A DNA stretch of 64,000 nucleotides from Bacteroidota bacterium (GTDB taxonomy: Bacteria; Bacteroidota; Ignavibacteria; Kapaibacteriales; HRBIN21). The notes beneath the pieces are model-generated. The model worked only from the letters and a program-made list of their open reading frames with translations. It ran no database searches and was not told the DNA's origin. The DNA lies in contig JAUQPR010000008.1 of the NCBI GenBank assembly GCA_030550275.1, forward strand, positions 61,599-125,598, written 5' to 3'. Positions 18,628 to 27,488 of this stretch are shown here, one piece after another. Positions within the stretch are counted from its first letter, which is position 1, and each line of letters begins with the position of its first letter. Made by a program: the position numbers and the translations under genes.

Positions 18628-19362
18628 TTACCGAGGTATGGGACGGTCCTGCTCAGGTGGCTGCTCCGGAGAGGGTGCGGAGCCCTCCGGTGTCTGCCCC
18701 TCCGAAGGAGCCGGACGCCGTCGGGGTGCGCGCGGAGCGTTCTCCGATGCCTGTGCCCCTTTGCGCTGCCGCTCCAGCTCTTGGAGTTGCTGTTGCTGCT
18801 GTGTCTCCAAGTCCTTTGCCTCGACACCGAGCCGCTTGAGCACCTTGACGGTCAGGTCGTAGCGCGGGTTGGCAAACAGGAGCGGATGGCGGCTTTTGTC
18901 CCAGACGAAATCCACCCCTTCGGCAAGGGCGACCTCTTGGACAGCGGCGTAGATCTTGGCTTCGACGGGTCGGTAGATGGCAGCAGCAGCCGAGTCGTAG
19001 CTTCCCCCGGGACCGAAGCGCTGGCGGGCAAATTCCTGCTGCTGCCGCCGCAGCTGCTCCAGTTGGGTCTCGTTCTGGCGGAGCTCCTCTTCGGTCCAGA
19101 GCAGCCGGTTGCGCCGGATCTGCTCCTCCAGCTCCTCGATGCGACGGCTGTACTCTTCGAGCGTGCGCTGCCATTCCTCACTGAGCGAGCGCAGGCGCTG
19201 TTCGGCTTGCTGCGCTTCGGGAAAGCGCTTGCGGATCTCCTCCGAAGCGATGAAGCCGACGCGCGCCGCTCCAAAGGAGAAGAGCTGCTCCAGCTTCTCC
19301 AACTGCGCTCGCACGGGCAGCGCTGCAAGGAGCGCCATCAGCACACACCATCGCCAGTTCAT
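18628..19362 (-). CDS. OmpH/Skp-family periplasmic chaperone with long tail
   Basis: A 244-residue protein: signal peptide ending PVRAQ, a short start RVGFIASEEIRKRFPEAQQA typical of the OmpH family, a long coiled coil (about 55-120), and a C-terminal beta segment (ALAEGVDFVWDKSRHPLLFANPRYDLT in pieces). The last ~60 residues are Gln/Pro/Arg-rich and low in complexity, longer than standard Skp (about 160). It overlaps the preceding OmpH paralogue by ATGA. Skp proteins hold unfolded outer-membrane proteins for BamA, which fits the operon. Confidence 0.88.
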   Translation of the reverse strand: MNWRWCVLMALLAALPVRAQLEKLEQLFSFGAARVGFIASEEIRKRFPEAQQAEQRLRSLSEEWQRTLEEYSRRIEELEEQIRRNRLLWTEEELRQNETQLEQLRRQQQEFARQRFGPGGSYDSAAAAIYRPVEAKIYAAVQEVALAEGVDFVWDKSRHPLLFANPRYDLTVKVLKRLGVEAKDLETQQQQQLQELERQRKGAQASENAPRAPRRRPAPSEGQTPEGSAPSPEQPPEQDRPIPR

Positions 19363-19907
19363 GGGCTTCCTCGCTTGAGCCGGTCCAGCACACGGTAGGT
19401 CAGATCGTAGCGGTCATCGGCAAAGAGCACGGTTGGGCTGGAGCGGTCCAGGACCACATGGAAGTTCTCCTCGCGCGCCACTGCGCGGATGGCATCCTGG
19501 ACCTTGGTGCGCAGCGGCTGCAAGAGCTCCTCGCGCAACCGGGCGATCTCACCGGCAATGCCGAACTTTTCCTCTTGGTACTGCAGGTAGCGCTCCTGGA
19601 GCTGGCGTAGGGCTTCCTCCTCTTTCGCGCGGGCATCGGGCGTGAGCAGGGCTTCCCGCTTACGATAGTCCTCCAGGCGCCGCTCCAGCTCGGTGCGGAG
19701 CTGAGTAAGGGTATCGCGGTAGCGCTGCGCCGTCTCCGTCAGACGCCGGTCAATTTCGGCAGCCTCAGGGAGTTCCCGCACCAGGGTCTCCAAGTTCACC
19801 ACGGCGATGCGAATCGATTCCGTCGCCGCCGGGCGCTGCCGCGCCGTCTGTGCATCCACCAGCACGGCAGCACACAGCCACAGTCCCAGCCATCGGTGTA
19901 GGTTCAT
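19359..19907 (-). CDS. OmpH/Skp-family periplasmic chaperone
   Basis: A 182-residue Skp-like protein of ordinary length: signal peptide (MNLHRWLGLWLCAAVLVDAQ), IRIAVVNLETLVRELPEA, a coiled-coil helical pair (about 55-125) with EYRK/ALLTPDA style hinge, and an end ENFHVVLDRSSPTVLFADD as in the trimer-forming core. It lies between bamA (21-base gap) and the second OmpH gene (4-base overlap). The two paralogues differ mainly in the C-terminal extension, so they may form mixed trimers or have different clients. Confidence 0.9.
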   Translation of the reverse strand: MNLHRWLGLWLCAAVLVDAQTARQRPAATESIRIAVVNLETLVRELPEAAEIDRRLTETAQRYRDTLTQLRTELERRLEDYRKREALLTPDARAKEEEALRQLQERYLQYQEEKFGIAGEIARLREELLQPLRTKVQDAIRAVAREENFHVVLDRSSPTVLFADDRYDLTYRVLDRLKRGSP

Positions 19908-19928
19908 TGCTTTCCGTGCACGCTCGTG

Positions 19929-22286
19929 TTACCGTCCAAGTTGGAAGTGGAAGTTCCATCCCGAGCGGGGCTTCCCCGTGCGGTCATCGGGATCGAAGCC
20001 ATAGCCGTAGTCAAAGCCGAGCAACCCCAGCGGCAGCATCAGCAGCCGCATCCCAATGCCTGCTGAGCGCTTCAGCCCGAAGGGGTCCATCTGGCGCGGT
20101 GTTGCCCAGACGTTGCCTGCTTCGGCGAAGGCTAAGACGTATATGGGGATGGGATGCAGGGAGAGCGCAAAGCGCAGCTCCACCCCATGGCGGGCAACAA
20201 CGGTGCCTCCCCCGCGCGGTCCGATGCTCACGTCGGGGTAGCCACGCAGTGGAGTCACGTTGAATCCGCCCAAGCCGCTGCCACCCATTTGGAAGAACTG
20301 GTTCGCCGGAATCGTGGTATCCGAGCGCAGCCCTTTAAGGTAGCCCACCTCGCTCGAAAGGTAGAGCACCAGCCGCTCCGAGAGCGCCGCCGAGAGCAGC
20401 GGAGTGGCGAATTCCGCCGAGAAGCCCATCCGCAGGTAATCCGTCGTGCCAATGCTGAGAGCTCCCAGCGCCCACCGCGCCGAAAGGCTCACCCGCGAGC
20501 CGCTCGTGGGGAAGATGAGGCTGTTGAAGCTCAGGCGCGTCACGGTCTGCCCCAGCGAGATCTCGGTCGTCACCCCTTGGCGGTAGAGCCCCTGGCTGCT
20601 GCGCTGGTCATTGCGCTGAAGCACCAGTTGCCAATCGCCGCGGAAGTAATCATCGGGGAAGCGGAAGCGGCGTCCGAGATTGAGCGTAATGCCCGTCTGG
20701 CGCAGGTCGTAGCTGTAGCTGTAACGCACATCGTAGGCGTTGAAGCCCAGCGTTGTCGGCTCGTCCAAGAGCCAGGGTTCGGTAAATCCCAGCGAGAACT
20801 GCCGCAGGTAGCCGATTGCCGCCGCCTCCCAATTGAAGGTGAAGACCTGCCCCGCACCACCGCGCAACGGCTCCAGGAGGGAGAAGTTGTTGAGCGAGAT
20901 CCCCACCGAGCCAGTCACGCCGATGCCCTGAGCCAGCCCAATCGAGGCGTTGAGCACATCGGTGGAGCGCTCCTCGACGCGGTAGATGAGGTCCACCTGC
21001 TCCTCGTCCACCAGGCGCACATCCGGGCGCAGCGCTTCTGGGTTGAAGTAGTTGAGCACGCCCAGCGCCCGAATGCTGCGGATGATAGCGCTGCGGCTGA
21101 AGTAGTCCCCAGGGAAGGTGTACAGTTCGCGCCGGATGACCTTGTCCTTGGTCTTGGTGTTGCCCACGATATCCACGCGGCGAATCCGGTAGCGCCGGCG
21201 TTCGAGCACGCGCACGGTGATGTCCACCGAATCCGGCGCCACCCGGCTCTCCTCCTTGAGCAGCTCCACACTGAGGTAGCCCCGGTCCAGATACAGCGAG
21301 GCAACATCGCTTTGGTCCTCGTTGCCGCGCAGGTTCTTCTCGAAGCGCTCCACATTGTAGAGCTCGCCCGGGCGCATTCCGAGCCGCTCCACCAGCACCT
21401 CTTCGGGGAAAACCGTATTGCCCACGAATCGGACGCGGCGGATGTAGTAGCGCGCCCCCTCGTGGACCCAGATGGTAATGGACACCTTGCCCGTTGCCGA
21501 ATCCACCGCAATGCTATCGCGCACGATTTCGGCATCCAGGAAGCCCTGGCGGCGGTAGAGCTCCAGCAGCCGCTGCTTGTCCTGGGCGTATTTGTCGGCA
21601 TCGAAGCGCGCCGAGCGCCAGAATTGCCACCACCGCTTGGGGCGGGTCTCCTCAAAGGCATCCAGCAGCTCATCAGCACCGAGAAGCTCGTTACCCACAA
21701 AGCGGACCGATGCTACCCGCGGCGTGGGACCCTCCCAGACACGGATGCGCACCGCAACGTAACCCGGCGTATCGGCGGGGCGCTCGGTGATCTCCACCCG
21801 CAGCAGCGTGAGCTTCTCCTGGCGGTAGAGCTCCTCGACCTTGCGGCGCATCTGCAGCACCACCGCCGGCGAGATCAGATCCCCGGGGGCACGGGCAAGC
21901 GCATCGCGGATCCGCCGTTCGGGGAGCTGCTGGGCGCCCTCTATCTCCAGCGCTGCCAGGCGCGGGAACTCCTCAACGCGGATGAGCAGTGCTACCCCCA
22001 TCGGGGTTACGCGCTCGACCAGGATCTGCACATCCGAAAACTGCCCTCGCTGCCAGAGATTGCGCAGCGCCCGCTGTAGCCGGTCACCGCCCAGTTGCAA
22101 TGTATCGCCCGCTCGCAGCCCGGAGAGTAGCAGCACCGTTGTCGGATCGGCAAAGCGTGTCCCCTCCACGCGCACCGACAGGATGCGCACCCGTCCCTCG
22201 GGGAGCTGTGCGCTGAGCGGCAGCAGCGTCCCCAGCAGCAACAGGCTACAGCGCAGACAGCGATGCCACCGCATCCACCAGGGCAT
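19929..22286 (-). CDS. bamA: outer-membrane assembly factor BamA (Omp85)
   Basis: A 785-residue Omp85 protein. A signal peptide ends near LLPLSAQ; five POTRA-type repeats cover about 30-430 (for example VRILSVRVEGTRFADP, RVASVRFVGNELL, YIRRVRFVGNTVFPEE, YRIRRVDIVGNTKTKDKVI); the 16-strand barrel follows, with the surface-loop/lid motif region GGSGLGGFNVTPLRGYPD and the closing GFDYGYGFD. It inserts beta-barrel proteins into the outer membrane. Two ATGs are possible (22286 and 22274); both give a signal peptide and both overlap the end of uppS (41 or 29 bases). Skp genes follow directly. Confidence 0.96.
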   Translation of the reverse strand: MPWWMRWHRCLRCSLLLLGTLLPLSAQLPEGRVRILSVRVEGTRFADPTTVLLLSGLRAGDTLQLGGDRLQRALRNLWQRGQFSDVQILVERVTPMGVALLIRVEEFPRLAALEIEGAQQLPERRIRDALARAPGDLISPAVVLQMRRKVEELYRQEKLTLLRVEITERPADTPGYVAVRIRVWEGPTPRVASVRFVGNELLGADELLDAFEETRPKRWWQFWRSARFDADKYAQDKQRLLELYRRQGFLDAEIVRDSIAVDSATGKVSITIWVHEGARYYIRRVRFVGNTVFPEEVLVERLGMRPGELYNVERFEKNLRGNEDQSDVASLYLDRGYLSVELLKEESRVAPDSVDITVRVLERRRYRIRRVDIVGNTKTKDKVIRRELYTFPGDYFSRSAIIRSIRALGVLNYFNPEALRPDVRLVDEEQVDLIYRVEERSTDVLNASIGLAQGIGVTGSVGISLNNFSLLEPLRGGAGQVFTFNWEAAAIGYLRQFSLGFTEPWLLDEPTTLGFNAYDVRYSYSYDLRQTGITLNLGRRFRFPDDYFRGDWQLVLQRNDQRSSQGLYRQGVTTEISLGQTVTRLSFNSLIFPTSGSRVSLSARWALGALSIGTTDYLRMGFSAEFATPLLSAALSERLVLYLSSEVGYLKGLRSDTTIPANQFFQMGGSGLGGFNVTPLRGYPDVSIGPRGGGTVVARHGVELRFALSLHPIPIYVLAFAEAGNVWATPRQMDPFGLKRSAGIGMRLLMLPLGLLGFDYGYGFDPDDRTGKPRSGWNFHFQLGR

Positions 22287-23097
22287 GCAATTCCGTCACG
22301 TCGTGCTGTGGGTTCGGCGTCCGTCCAAGCTGCTCGGAGGTCATCCCGAAACGGCGCTCGCGGCGCAGGTAGTCCACCAGTGCGCGGTAGAACTCGCAGC
22401 GGCGGAAGTCCGGCCAGTAGCGTTCGCTGATGTAGATCTCCGCGTAGGCGCTCTCCCAGAGCAGGAAGTTGCTCAGCCGCATCTCGCCGCTGGTTCGGAT
22501 GAGCAGATCCGGTTCGGGCAGCTCGTGCGTCATCAAATAGCCGGCGAAGGTCTCCTCGGTGATATCCTCCGGCGAGAGCTTGCCTCGGCGGACGTCAATA
22601 GCGATCATCTGCACGGCGCGCACGATATCCCAGCGCCCACTGTAGCTGAGCGCCAAGGTGAGCGTCAATCCAGTGTTGTGCTCAGTCTGCCGGATCGCCT
22701 GCCGCAGCATGTTCTGTACTCGCCGGGGCAGTGCGTTGAGCTTACCGATTGCCCGCAAGCGGATATTGTGGCGCTGCAAGCGCGGCAGCTCCTGCTGCAA
22801 GTAGTGGCGCAGTAACCACATCAGCGCTGCGATCTCACTCTGCGGGCGGCGCCAGTTCTCCATGGAGAAGGCGTAGAGCGTCAGGTACGGAATCTGCAAT
22901 TGCACGGCAACCTGCACCACCTCCTGCACGCTGCGCATCCCCTGCCGATGCCCCTCGACTCGTGGGAGCCCACGCTCCTGTGCCCACCGCCCGTTGCCGT
23001 CCATGATGATGGCGACGTGGCGTGGCAGCCGACCGCTGGCACGCAACAGCTCCTGCAAGCGCTGCTCCTGTTGTGATGAAGGCACTTCCTCCCACAT
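22246..23097 (-). CDS. uppS: undecaprenyl diphosphate synthase
   Basis: A 283-residue cis-prenyltransferase making the C55 lipid carrier for peptidoglycan and surface glycans. Motifs: HVAIIMDGNGRWAQERGLPR with the catalytic Asp, GHRQGM, LTLYAFSMENWRRP, ALSYSGRWDIV and the C-terminal PDLLIRTSGEMRLSNFLLW plus AEIYISERYWPDF. The first ~25 residues and a ~30-residue C-terminal tail extend beyond the core. It is the first gene of the outer-membrane operon, behind a clear TAACTTTG element. Confidence 0.96.
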   Translation of the reverse strand: MWEEVPSSQQEQRLQELLRASGRLPRHVAIIMDGNGRWAQERGLPRVEGHRQGMRSVQEVVQVAVQLQIPYLTLYAFSMENWRRPQSEIAALMWLLRHYLQQELPRLQRHNIRLRAIGKLNALPRRVQNMLRQAIRQTEHNTGLTLTLALSYSGRWDIVRAVQMIAIDVRRGKLSPEDITEETFAGYLMTHELPEPDLLIRTSGEMRLSNFLLWESAYAEIYISERYWPDFRRCEFYRALVDYLRRERRFGMTSEQLGRTPNPQHDVTELHALVDAVASLSAL

Positions 23098-23135
23098 TGC
23101 TCAACCTACGCTGGAGGCAACCGCCGCAATGCATG

Positions 23136-23143
23136 CAAAGTTA
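23136..23143 (-). promoter_or_regulatory. -7 promoter element for uppS operon
   Basis: Read on the minus strand this is TAACTTTG (context GGCG-TAACTTTG-CA), an exact match to TAnnTTTG. It ends 38 bases before the uppS ATG at 23097, so transcription would begin about 30 bases upstream of the start codon and could cover the whole uppS to baeRF run. Confidence 0.65.
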
Positions 23144-23179
23144 CGCCAAGTGAGCGCTTCTCTCCTGCGCCGTATTGTG

Positions 23180-23187
23180 CAACTTTG
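23180..23187 (+). promoter_or_regulatory. probable -7 promoter element for glycosyltransferase gene
   Basis: CAACTTTG followed by CA matches TAnnTTTG with one mismatch. It ends 27 bases before the ATG at 23215, the same spacing as the exact elements of uvrD and the lipoprotein gene at 55010. It lies back to back with the uppS element. Confidence 0.45.
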
Positions 23188-23214
23188 CAGTGCGGTCACA
23201 GCCAACCAACACCG

Positions 23215-24102
23215 ATGCAGATTAGCGGCTTCTCCTTCGTGCGCAATGGGCTGCGCTATGGCTACCCCGTCGTGGAGTCGCTGCGCTCGCTCCTGCCGCT
23301 GTGCGACGAGCTGGTCGTCGCTGTCGGCAACTCCGACGATGGCACGCGTGAGGCGATCGCCGCCATCGGTAGCCCAAAGCTGCGCATCCTGGACACAGTC
23401 TGGGACGACTCCGTGCAACCGCGCTGGCGGGTGCTGGCACAGCAGACACAGATCGCCCTGGATGCCTGCCGTGGCGACTGGTGCATCTACCTGCAAGCGG
23501 ATGAGGTGCTGCATGAGCAGGACTACGAGACCATCCTGCAGGCGATCCGCCAAGCCGACCGGCAACGGCACGTCGAAGCGCTGGTGCTGTGGTACTACCA
23601 CTTCTACGGCAGCTACGACTACATTGGGGTCGGACGGCAATGGTACCGGCGCGAGGTGCGCATCCTCCGCAACACGGGGCAGGTCATCTCCTGGGGCGAT
23701 GCCCAAGGCTTCCGTAAGCGCCTGCCAAATGGGAGGACCGCTCTGCTGCGCGCACGCCAAATCTCGGCTTACGTCTACCACTACGGCTGGGTCCGCCCTC
23801 CGGAGGTCATGCTGCAGAAGCTGCGCGACTTCCACCGCCTCTGGCACGATGAGGAGTGGATCGCCCAGCATCTTCCCCCGGGCGAGCTCTTCGATTACCG
23901 CTCCGCCTACGCTGTACGCCACTTCGAGGGGACTCATCCATCGGTCATGCACGAGCGTATTGCACAAGCCCAGAGCTGGGCTGCGGCATTCGACCCCACA
24001 CGGCTTCCCCGTGCTCCGCTGCGGATACGGCTGAGCGATTGGCTGGAGCAGCTCACCGGCTGGAGGATTGGGGAGTATCGCAACTTCCGTCTGGTACGGT
24101 AG
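23215..24102 (+). CDS. family 2-like glycosyltransferase
   Basis: A 295-residue cytoplasmic protein with a GT-A start (MQISGFSFVRNGLRYGYPV, ESLRSLLPLCDELVVAVGNSDD, DGTREAI), a donor-binding region (WCIYLQADEVLHEQD) and a later acceptor region (RNTGQVISWGDAQGF, HYGWVRPPEVML). These match glycosyltransferases with an N-terminal GT2 fold found in Bacteroidota; the sugar and acceptor are unknown. The ATG at 23215 is chosen because the upstream in-frame TTG (23185) sits inside the promoter element. Its last 50 bases overlap convergent ispH. Confidence 0.85.
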   Translation: MQISGFSFVRNGLRYGYPVVESLRSLLPLCDELVVAVGNSDDGTREAIAAIGSPKLRILDTVWDDSVQPRWRVLAQQTQIALDACRGDWCIYLQADEVLHEQDYETILQAIRQADRQRHVEALVLWYYHFYGSYDYIGVGRQWYRREVRILRNTGQVISWGDAQGFRKRLPNGRTALLRARQISAYVYHYGWVRPPEVMLQKLRDFHRLWHDEEWIAQHLPPGELFDYRSAYAVRHFEGTHPSVMHERIAQAQSWAAAFDPTRLPRAPLRIRLSDWLEQLTGWRIGEYRNFRLVR

Positions 24103-24985
24103 CGAAGCGCTCTCGCACCACGCGTGCTACCTCCTGCATGTACCACTGGGGCGTGCTGGTCGCGCCGGTAATCCCAACGCTACGGACATCGGCAAACCAC
24201 TCCGGCTGCAGCTCGCGCACATCTTCGATGAAGTACGTGCGCGGGTTGACCGAGCGGCATATCTCATAGAGCACCCGTCCGTTGGAGGAGGTGCGCCCGG
24301 CAACGAAGAGCACCACATCGTGCGCTGCAGCAAACCGGCGCAGCTGCTCCTCGCGTCCGGAGACCTGCCCACAGATGGTGTTCTTCGCGCGGAATTCCCC
24401 ACTCACCTGCTCGGGCTCCTGCACCACAAGCTCGGCAATACGCTTGCGGAGCGCCGCTGCCAGCTCGGCGAAGGCACGCTTGTCCATCGTGGTCTGCGAA
24501 AAGAGCACCGTCGGACGCCGCATATCTACGCGCTCGAGCGCCTCCTCAACCGTGCGCACGACGATGCAATTCCCCTCACAGACCCCCCGGACTCCGATGA
24601 CCTCCGGATGCTCGGCTTTGCCGAAGATGACCACCTGGTAGCCCTGGACGTAGAACTTGCGGACGCGCTCCTGCAGCTTGGAGACAATCGGGCAGGTGGC
24701 GTCAATGAGCTCCACTCCCAGTTCCCAAGCGCGGCGGTAGGTCTCGGGTGGCTCCCCGTGCGCTCGGATGAGCACACGCGCTCCCTGGCGGGCAGCTTCG
24801 GGAAGCTCCTCGTGCGTAATCGTGCGCAACCCCTTTTGCTCAAGGCGCTCCACCTCGCGCGGATTGTGAATGAGCTGCCCCAGCACGTACACCGGCGTGC
24901 CCTGCTGCAGAGCGTCCTCGGCAATCTGGATCGTGCGCACAACGCCCCAGCAGAATCCCGCCTGTGGGTCAATCTCAACACGCAT
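24053..24985 (-). CDS. ispH: 4-hydroxy-3-methylbut-2-enyl diphosphate reductase IspH
   Basis: A 310-residue iron-sulfur enzyme, last step of the MEP isoprenoid pathway. The three cluster cysteines are visible in GFCWGV, DATCPIV and NTICGQV; the substrate-binding His are in LGQLIHNPREV and IRAHGEPPET; SQTTMD and GATSTPQWYMQEV are also present. The ATG at 24985 (MRVEID) matches the usual family start; a GTG at 25027 overlapping the cmk stop as GTGA would add 14 residues and cannot be excluded. The last 15 or so residues exceed the core and overlap the convergent glycosyltransferase gene by 50 bases. Confidence 0.95.
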   Translation of the reverse strand: MRVEIDPQAGFCWGVVRTIQIAEDALQQGTPVYVLGQLIHNPREVERLEQKGLRTITHEELPEAARQGARVLIRAHGEPPETYRRAWELGVELIDATCPIVSKLQERVRKFYVQGYQVVIFGKAEHPEVIGVRGVCEGNCIVVRTVEEALERVDMRRPTVLFSQTTMDKRAFAELAAALRKRIAELVVQEPEQVSGEFRAKNTICGQVSGREEQLRRFAAAHDVVLFVAGRTSSNGRVLYEICRSVNPRTYFIEDVRELQPEWFADVRSVGITGATSTPQWYMQEVARVVRERFATVPDGSCDTPQSSSR

Positions 24986-25023
24986 GGCACCGGCACGGGC
25001 TGTATCCCTTGGGCTGGGGACGC

Positions 25024-25719
25024 TCACTGCTGTACCCTATTGCAGCCCAGGCGCTCGTAGACCAGCGCCAGCACGCGCTCAATCTGCTCCTCGATGCTCA
25101 GCTCCGAAGTATCAATGACGACGGCGTCGGGAGCGGGACGGAGCGGGCTATCGGAGCGCTCTGAATCGAGCCGATCGCGCAGTGCCAACTCGCGCGCCAC
25201 CTCGTGCTCGGCAACCTGCACCCCCTGCTGACGCAGCTCCCGTGCACGGCGGCGCGCCCGCTGCTCCAGCGATGCCGTCAGGAAGACCTTCACATCGGCG
25301 TGCGGGAAGACCACTGTGCCGATATCGCGCCCATCCATGACGACGCCGCCCTCCCTGCCCAGCTCGCGCTGCTTTTCGACAAGGATGCGCCGAACTGCCG
25401 GGAAGGCGCTCACTCGGCTGACCGCCTGCGTGACCTCGGGCAGCCGAATGGCATCGCTGACATCCTCCCCATCGAGCAGTGTCCGCTGCCCATCGGGGCT
25501 GGGTTGGAGCTCGATTCGGACCTGGCGCGCCAGCTCCGCCAAGGGTTCCTCCTCCAGTGGGACCCCGCGGCGCAGCGCTGCCAGGGTCAGCGCCCGGTAC
25601 ATTGCGCCGGTGTCCACGTAGACGTACCCCAGACGCTGCGCCACCAAGCGCGCAGTGGTGCTCTTGCCCGCCCCTGCGGGTCCATCAATCGCAATGATGA
25701 GCTTGCGCGCCGAGCTCAT
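25024..25719 (-). CDS. cmk: cytidylate kinase
   Basis: A 231-residue (d)CMP kinase. Motifs: IAIDGPAGAGKSTTARLVA (P-loop), YVDTGAMYRALTLAA, VVMDGRDIGTVVFPHADVK and FLTASLEQRARRR plus a final SELSIEEQIERVLALV. Start at MSSARK puts the P-loop near the N-terminus as in the family. Its first 35 bases overlap the end of the HAD phosphatase gene and its stop abuts ispH. The cmk-ispH pairing is common in bacteria. Confidence 0.95.
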   Translation of the reverse strand: MSSARKLIIAIDGPAGAGKSTTARLVAQRLGYVYVDTGAMYRALTLAALRRGVPLEEEPLAELARQVRIELQPSPDGQRTLLDGEDVSDAIRLPEVTQAVSRVSAFPAVRRILVEKQRELGREGGVVMDGRDIGTVVFPHADVKVFLTASLEQRARRRARELRQQGVQVAEHEVARELALRDRLDSERSDSPLRPAPDAVVIDTSELSIEEQIERVLALVYERLGCNRVQQ

Positions 25720-26380
25720 GGAGTGTCTCCAGCAATGGCTCAACCGCTTCCAGCGTTGGCAACACACGGTAGGCACCAGCGGCGCGGAGCTCCTCACTGC
25801 TGTGGACTCCGGTGGCAACGGCAATGCAGTGCACACCGCAGCGCCGCGCACTGGCAACATCCCGAAGCGAATCCCCGACGAGCACGATCCGGTCAATCCC
25901 CTGGCGGCGTGCGCGCTCCTGCAGCAGCCGCACCAGATGCGCCCGCTGCCAATGCTCCGAACCATATGCTCCCAGCCCGAAAAACTGCGCAATCCGCGCG
26001 CTACGGAGCTTCCAGCGGGCGATGGCTTCCAGATTCCCCGTCAAAATCCCCAGAGGCAGCCCCTGCCGCGCCAGGCATTCCAGTGCCCGCTCCACCCCCG
26101 GCAGCAGCTGAACATCCTCCGGCTGCACCAGCCGGAAGTAGCGCTCCTCGTAGCGCCGGATGAACTCCCGCGCCAGCTTCCGCAGCAGCACCCTACGGGC
26201 AAGCCGGTGCGCCACCTCGCGGAGGATCTGCAAATCGGTCTTGCCCGCCAGGTCGGTCAATGCCTCCGGGGGAACTTCGGTGCCGAGCGTCTCCTGCAAT
26301 GCTGCCCGCAGCGCCGTCCGCACCGGCTGCGGTCGCACGCGCAGGAGTGTCCCATCGATGTCGAACCCCACCAGCAGCAT
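25685..26380 (-). CDS. HAD-superfamily phosphatase (phosphoglycolate-phosphatase-like)
   Basis: A 231-residue HAD hydrolase with motif I GFDIDGTLL (nucleophile and acid Asp near residues 6 and 8), an alpha-helical cap, motif II GILTGNLEAIA (Thr), and motif III/IV VLVGDSLRDVASARRCG. The layout matches subfamily I Gph-like phosphatases; the substrate is not evident. The ATG at 26380 is the only start that places motif I correctly. It is ten bases after ychF and overlaps cmk by 35 bases. Confidence 0.85.
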   Translation of the reverse strand: MLLVGFDIDGTLLRVRPQPVRTALRAALQETLGTEVPPEALTDLAGKTDLQILREVAHRLARRVLLRKLAREFIRRYEERYFRLVQPEDVQLLPGVERALECLARQGLPLGILTGNLEAIARWKLRSARIAQFFGLGAYGSEHWQRAHLVRLLQERARRQGIDRIVLVGDSLRDVASARRCGVHCIAVATGVHSSEELRAAGAYRVLPTLEAVEPLLETLHELGAQAHHCD

Positions 26381-26390
26381 CGCCTCCGCG

Positions 26391-27488
26391 CTACAGTATC
26401 GAGCGAAAATACAGAATGTCCCCGTCGGCAACCCGATACGAGCGTCCCTCGATGCGGTAGCGTCCTGCGCTGCGCAGCGCCTCCTCGGAACCGTAGTGCT
26501 GCAGCTCTGCAACGGACATCACCTCCACGCGCACAAACCCGCGGGCGAAGTCCGAATGCACGCGCCCGGCTGCCTCCACCGCCGTAGTGCCTTCGGGAAC
26601 CAACCACGCGCGCACCTCGCGCCCGCCCACAACGGTGTAGAAGGTCACCAAGCGCAGCCGGCGCAGGCTCTCCTGGAGCAGGGTCTCCACCCCTGAGTAC
26701 TCCAGCCCAAGCTCTCGCAGGAACTGCTCCCGCTCCTGTTCGGGCAGCTCTTGTAGCTCTGCTTCCCAAGCAATGTCCAGGGCAACGACGGAATTGCCCC
26801 GACGCTGCGCCATCTCCCGGAGCTGCTCCACCCACTGAGCGCTCCGGGCGTTCCCCACGGCGGCGTTCGCCACGTAGATGACCGGCTTGCCCGTCAGCAA
26901 CTGCCATTGCCGCACCCATTCGACCTGCTCCGCGCTGAGCGGGAAGCTCTGCACGGGGTTGCCCTGCTGGAGCCACTCCCGAAGCGCGCCCAGCAGCGCC
27001 GCCTGCCGATGCTGTTCCTCGGAGGCGCCGGCACGCAAGCGCTTCTCCAGCCCCTGGAGCTGGCGCTCCACGAACTCCAGGTCCTTCAGCACAAGCTCCA
27101 GCTCCACGATCTCCACATCGCGCAGTGGGTCAACCGAGCCGTACACGTGCACGATGTTGGGGTCCTCAAAGCAGCGCACAACGTGCCAGAGGAGGTCCAC
27201 CGCTCGAATGTGCGCAAGGAACTGGTTGCCCAAGCCCTCGCCGGCAGCGGCGCCTTTGACCAAGCCGGCGATATCCACCACCTCCAGCGTTGCCGGAGTG
27301 ACCTGCTGCGGGCGGTAGAGGCGCCCCAGGAACTCCAAGCGCGCATCCGGCACCGCTACAACCCCTACGTGCGGGTCAATGGTGCAGAAGGGGTAGTTCG
27401 CCACCGCCGCCGTGGCTCGGCACACGAGGTTGTAGAGCAGCGTCTTCCCCACGTTGGGCAGTCCGACGATTCCGCAGCTCCAGCTCAC
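26391..27488 (-). CDS. ychF: YchF/OLA1-type ribosome-binding ATPase
   Basis: A 365-residue Obg-family P-loop protein: G1 [47 protein letters not shown], a helical middle domain, and a C-terminal TGS domain ([27 protein letters not shown]). Translation start is a GTG overlapping the mfd stop (GTGA). Two details are unusual: G1 reads GKTLLYN where the family usually has GKSTLFN, and the G4 position that is normally NxxE (the basis of ATP preference) reads NAAV. The rest is conserved, so it is probably active, but nucleotide preference may differ. Confidence 0.92.
   Translation of the reverse strand: MSWSCGIVGLPNVGKTLLYNLVCRATAAVANYPFCTIDPHVGVVAVPDARLEFLGRLYRPQQVTPATLEVVDIAGLVKGAAAGEGLGNQFLAHIRAVDLLWHVVRCFEDPNIVHVYGSVDPLRDVEIVELELVLKDLEFVERQLQGLEKRLRAGASEEQHRQAALLGALREWLQQGNPVQSFPLSAEQVEWVRQWQLLTGKPVIYVANAAVGNARSAQWVEQLREMAQRRGNSVVALDIAWEAELQELPEQEREQFLRELGLEYSGVETLLQESLRRLRLVTFYTVVGGREVRAWLVPEGTTAVEAAGRVHSDFARGFVRVEVMSVAELQHYGSEEALRSAGRYRIEGRSYRVADGDILYFRSIL

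Noticed and set aside
20154..22079. Open frame of 641 codons on the plus strand
   Set aside because: Antisense to bamA; the translation has no recognisable domains and bamA is complete.
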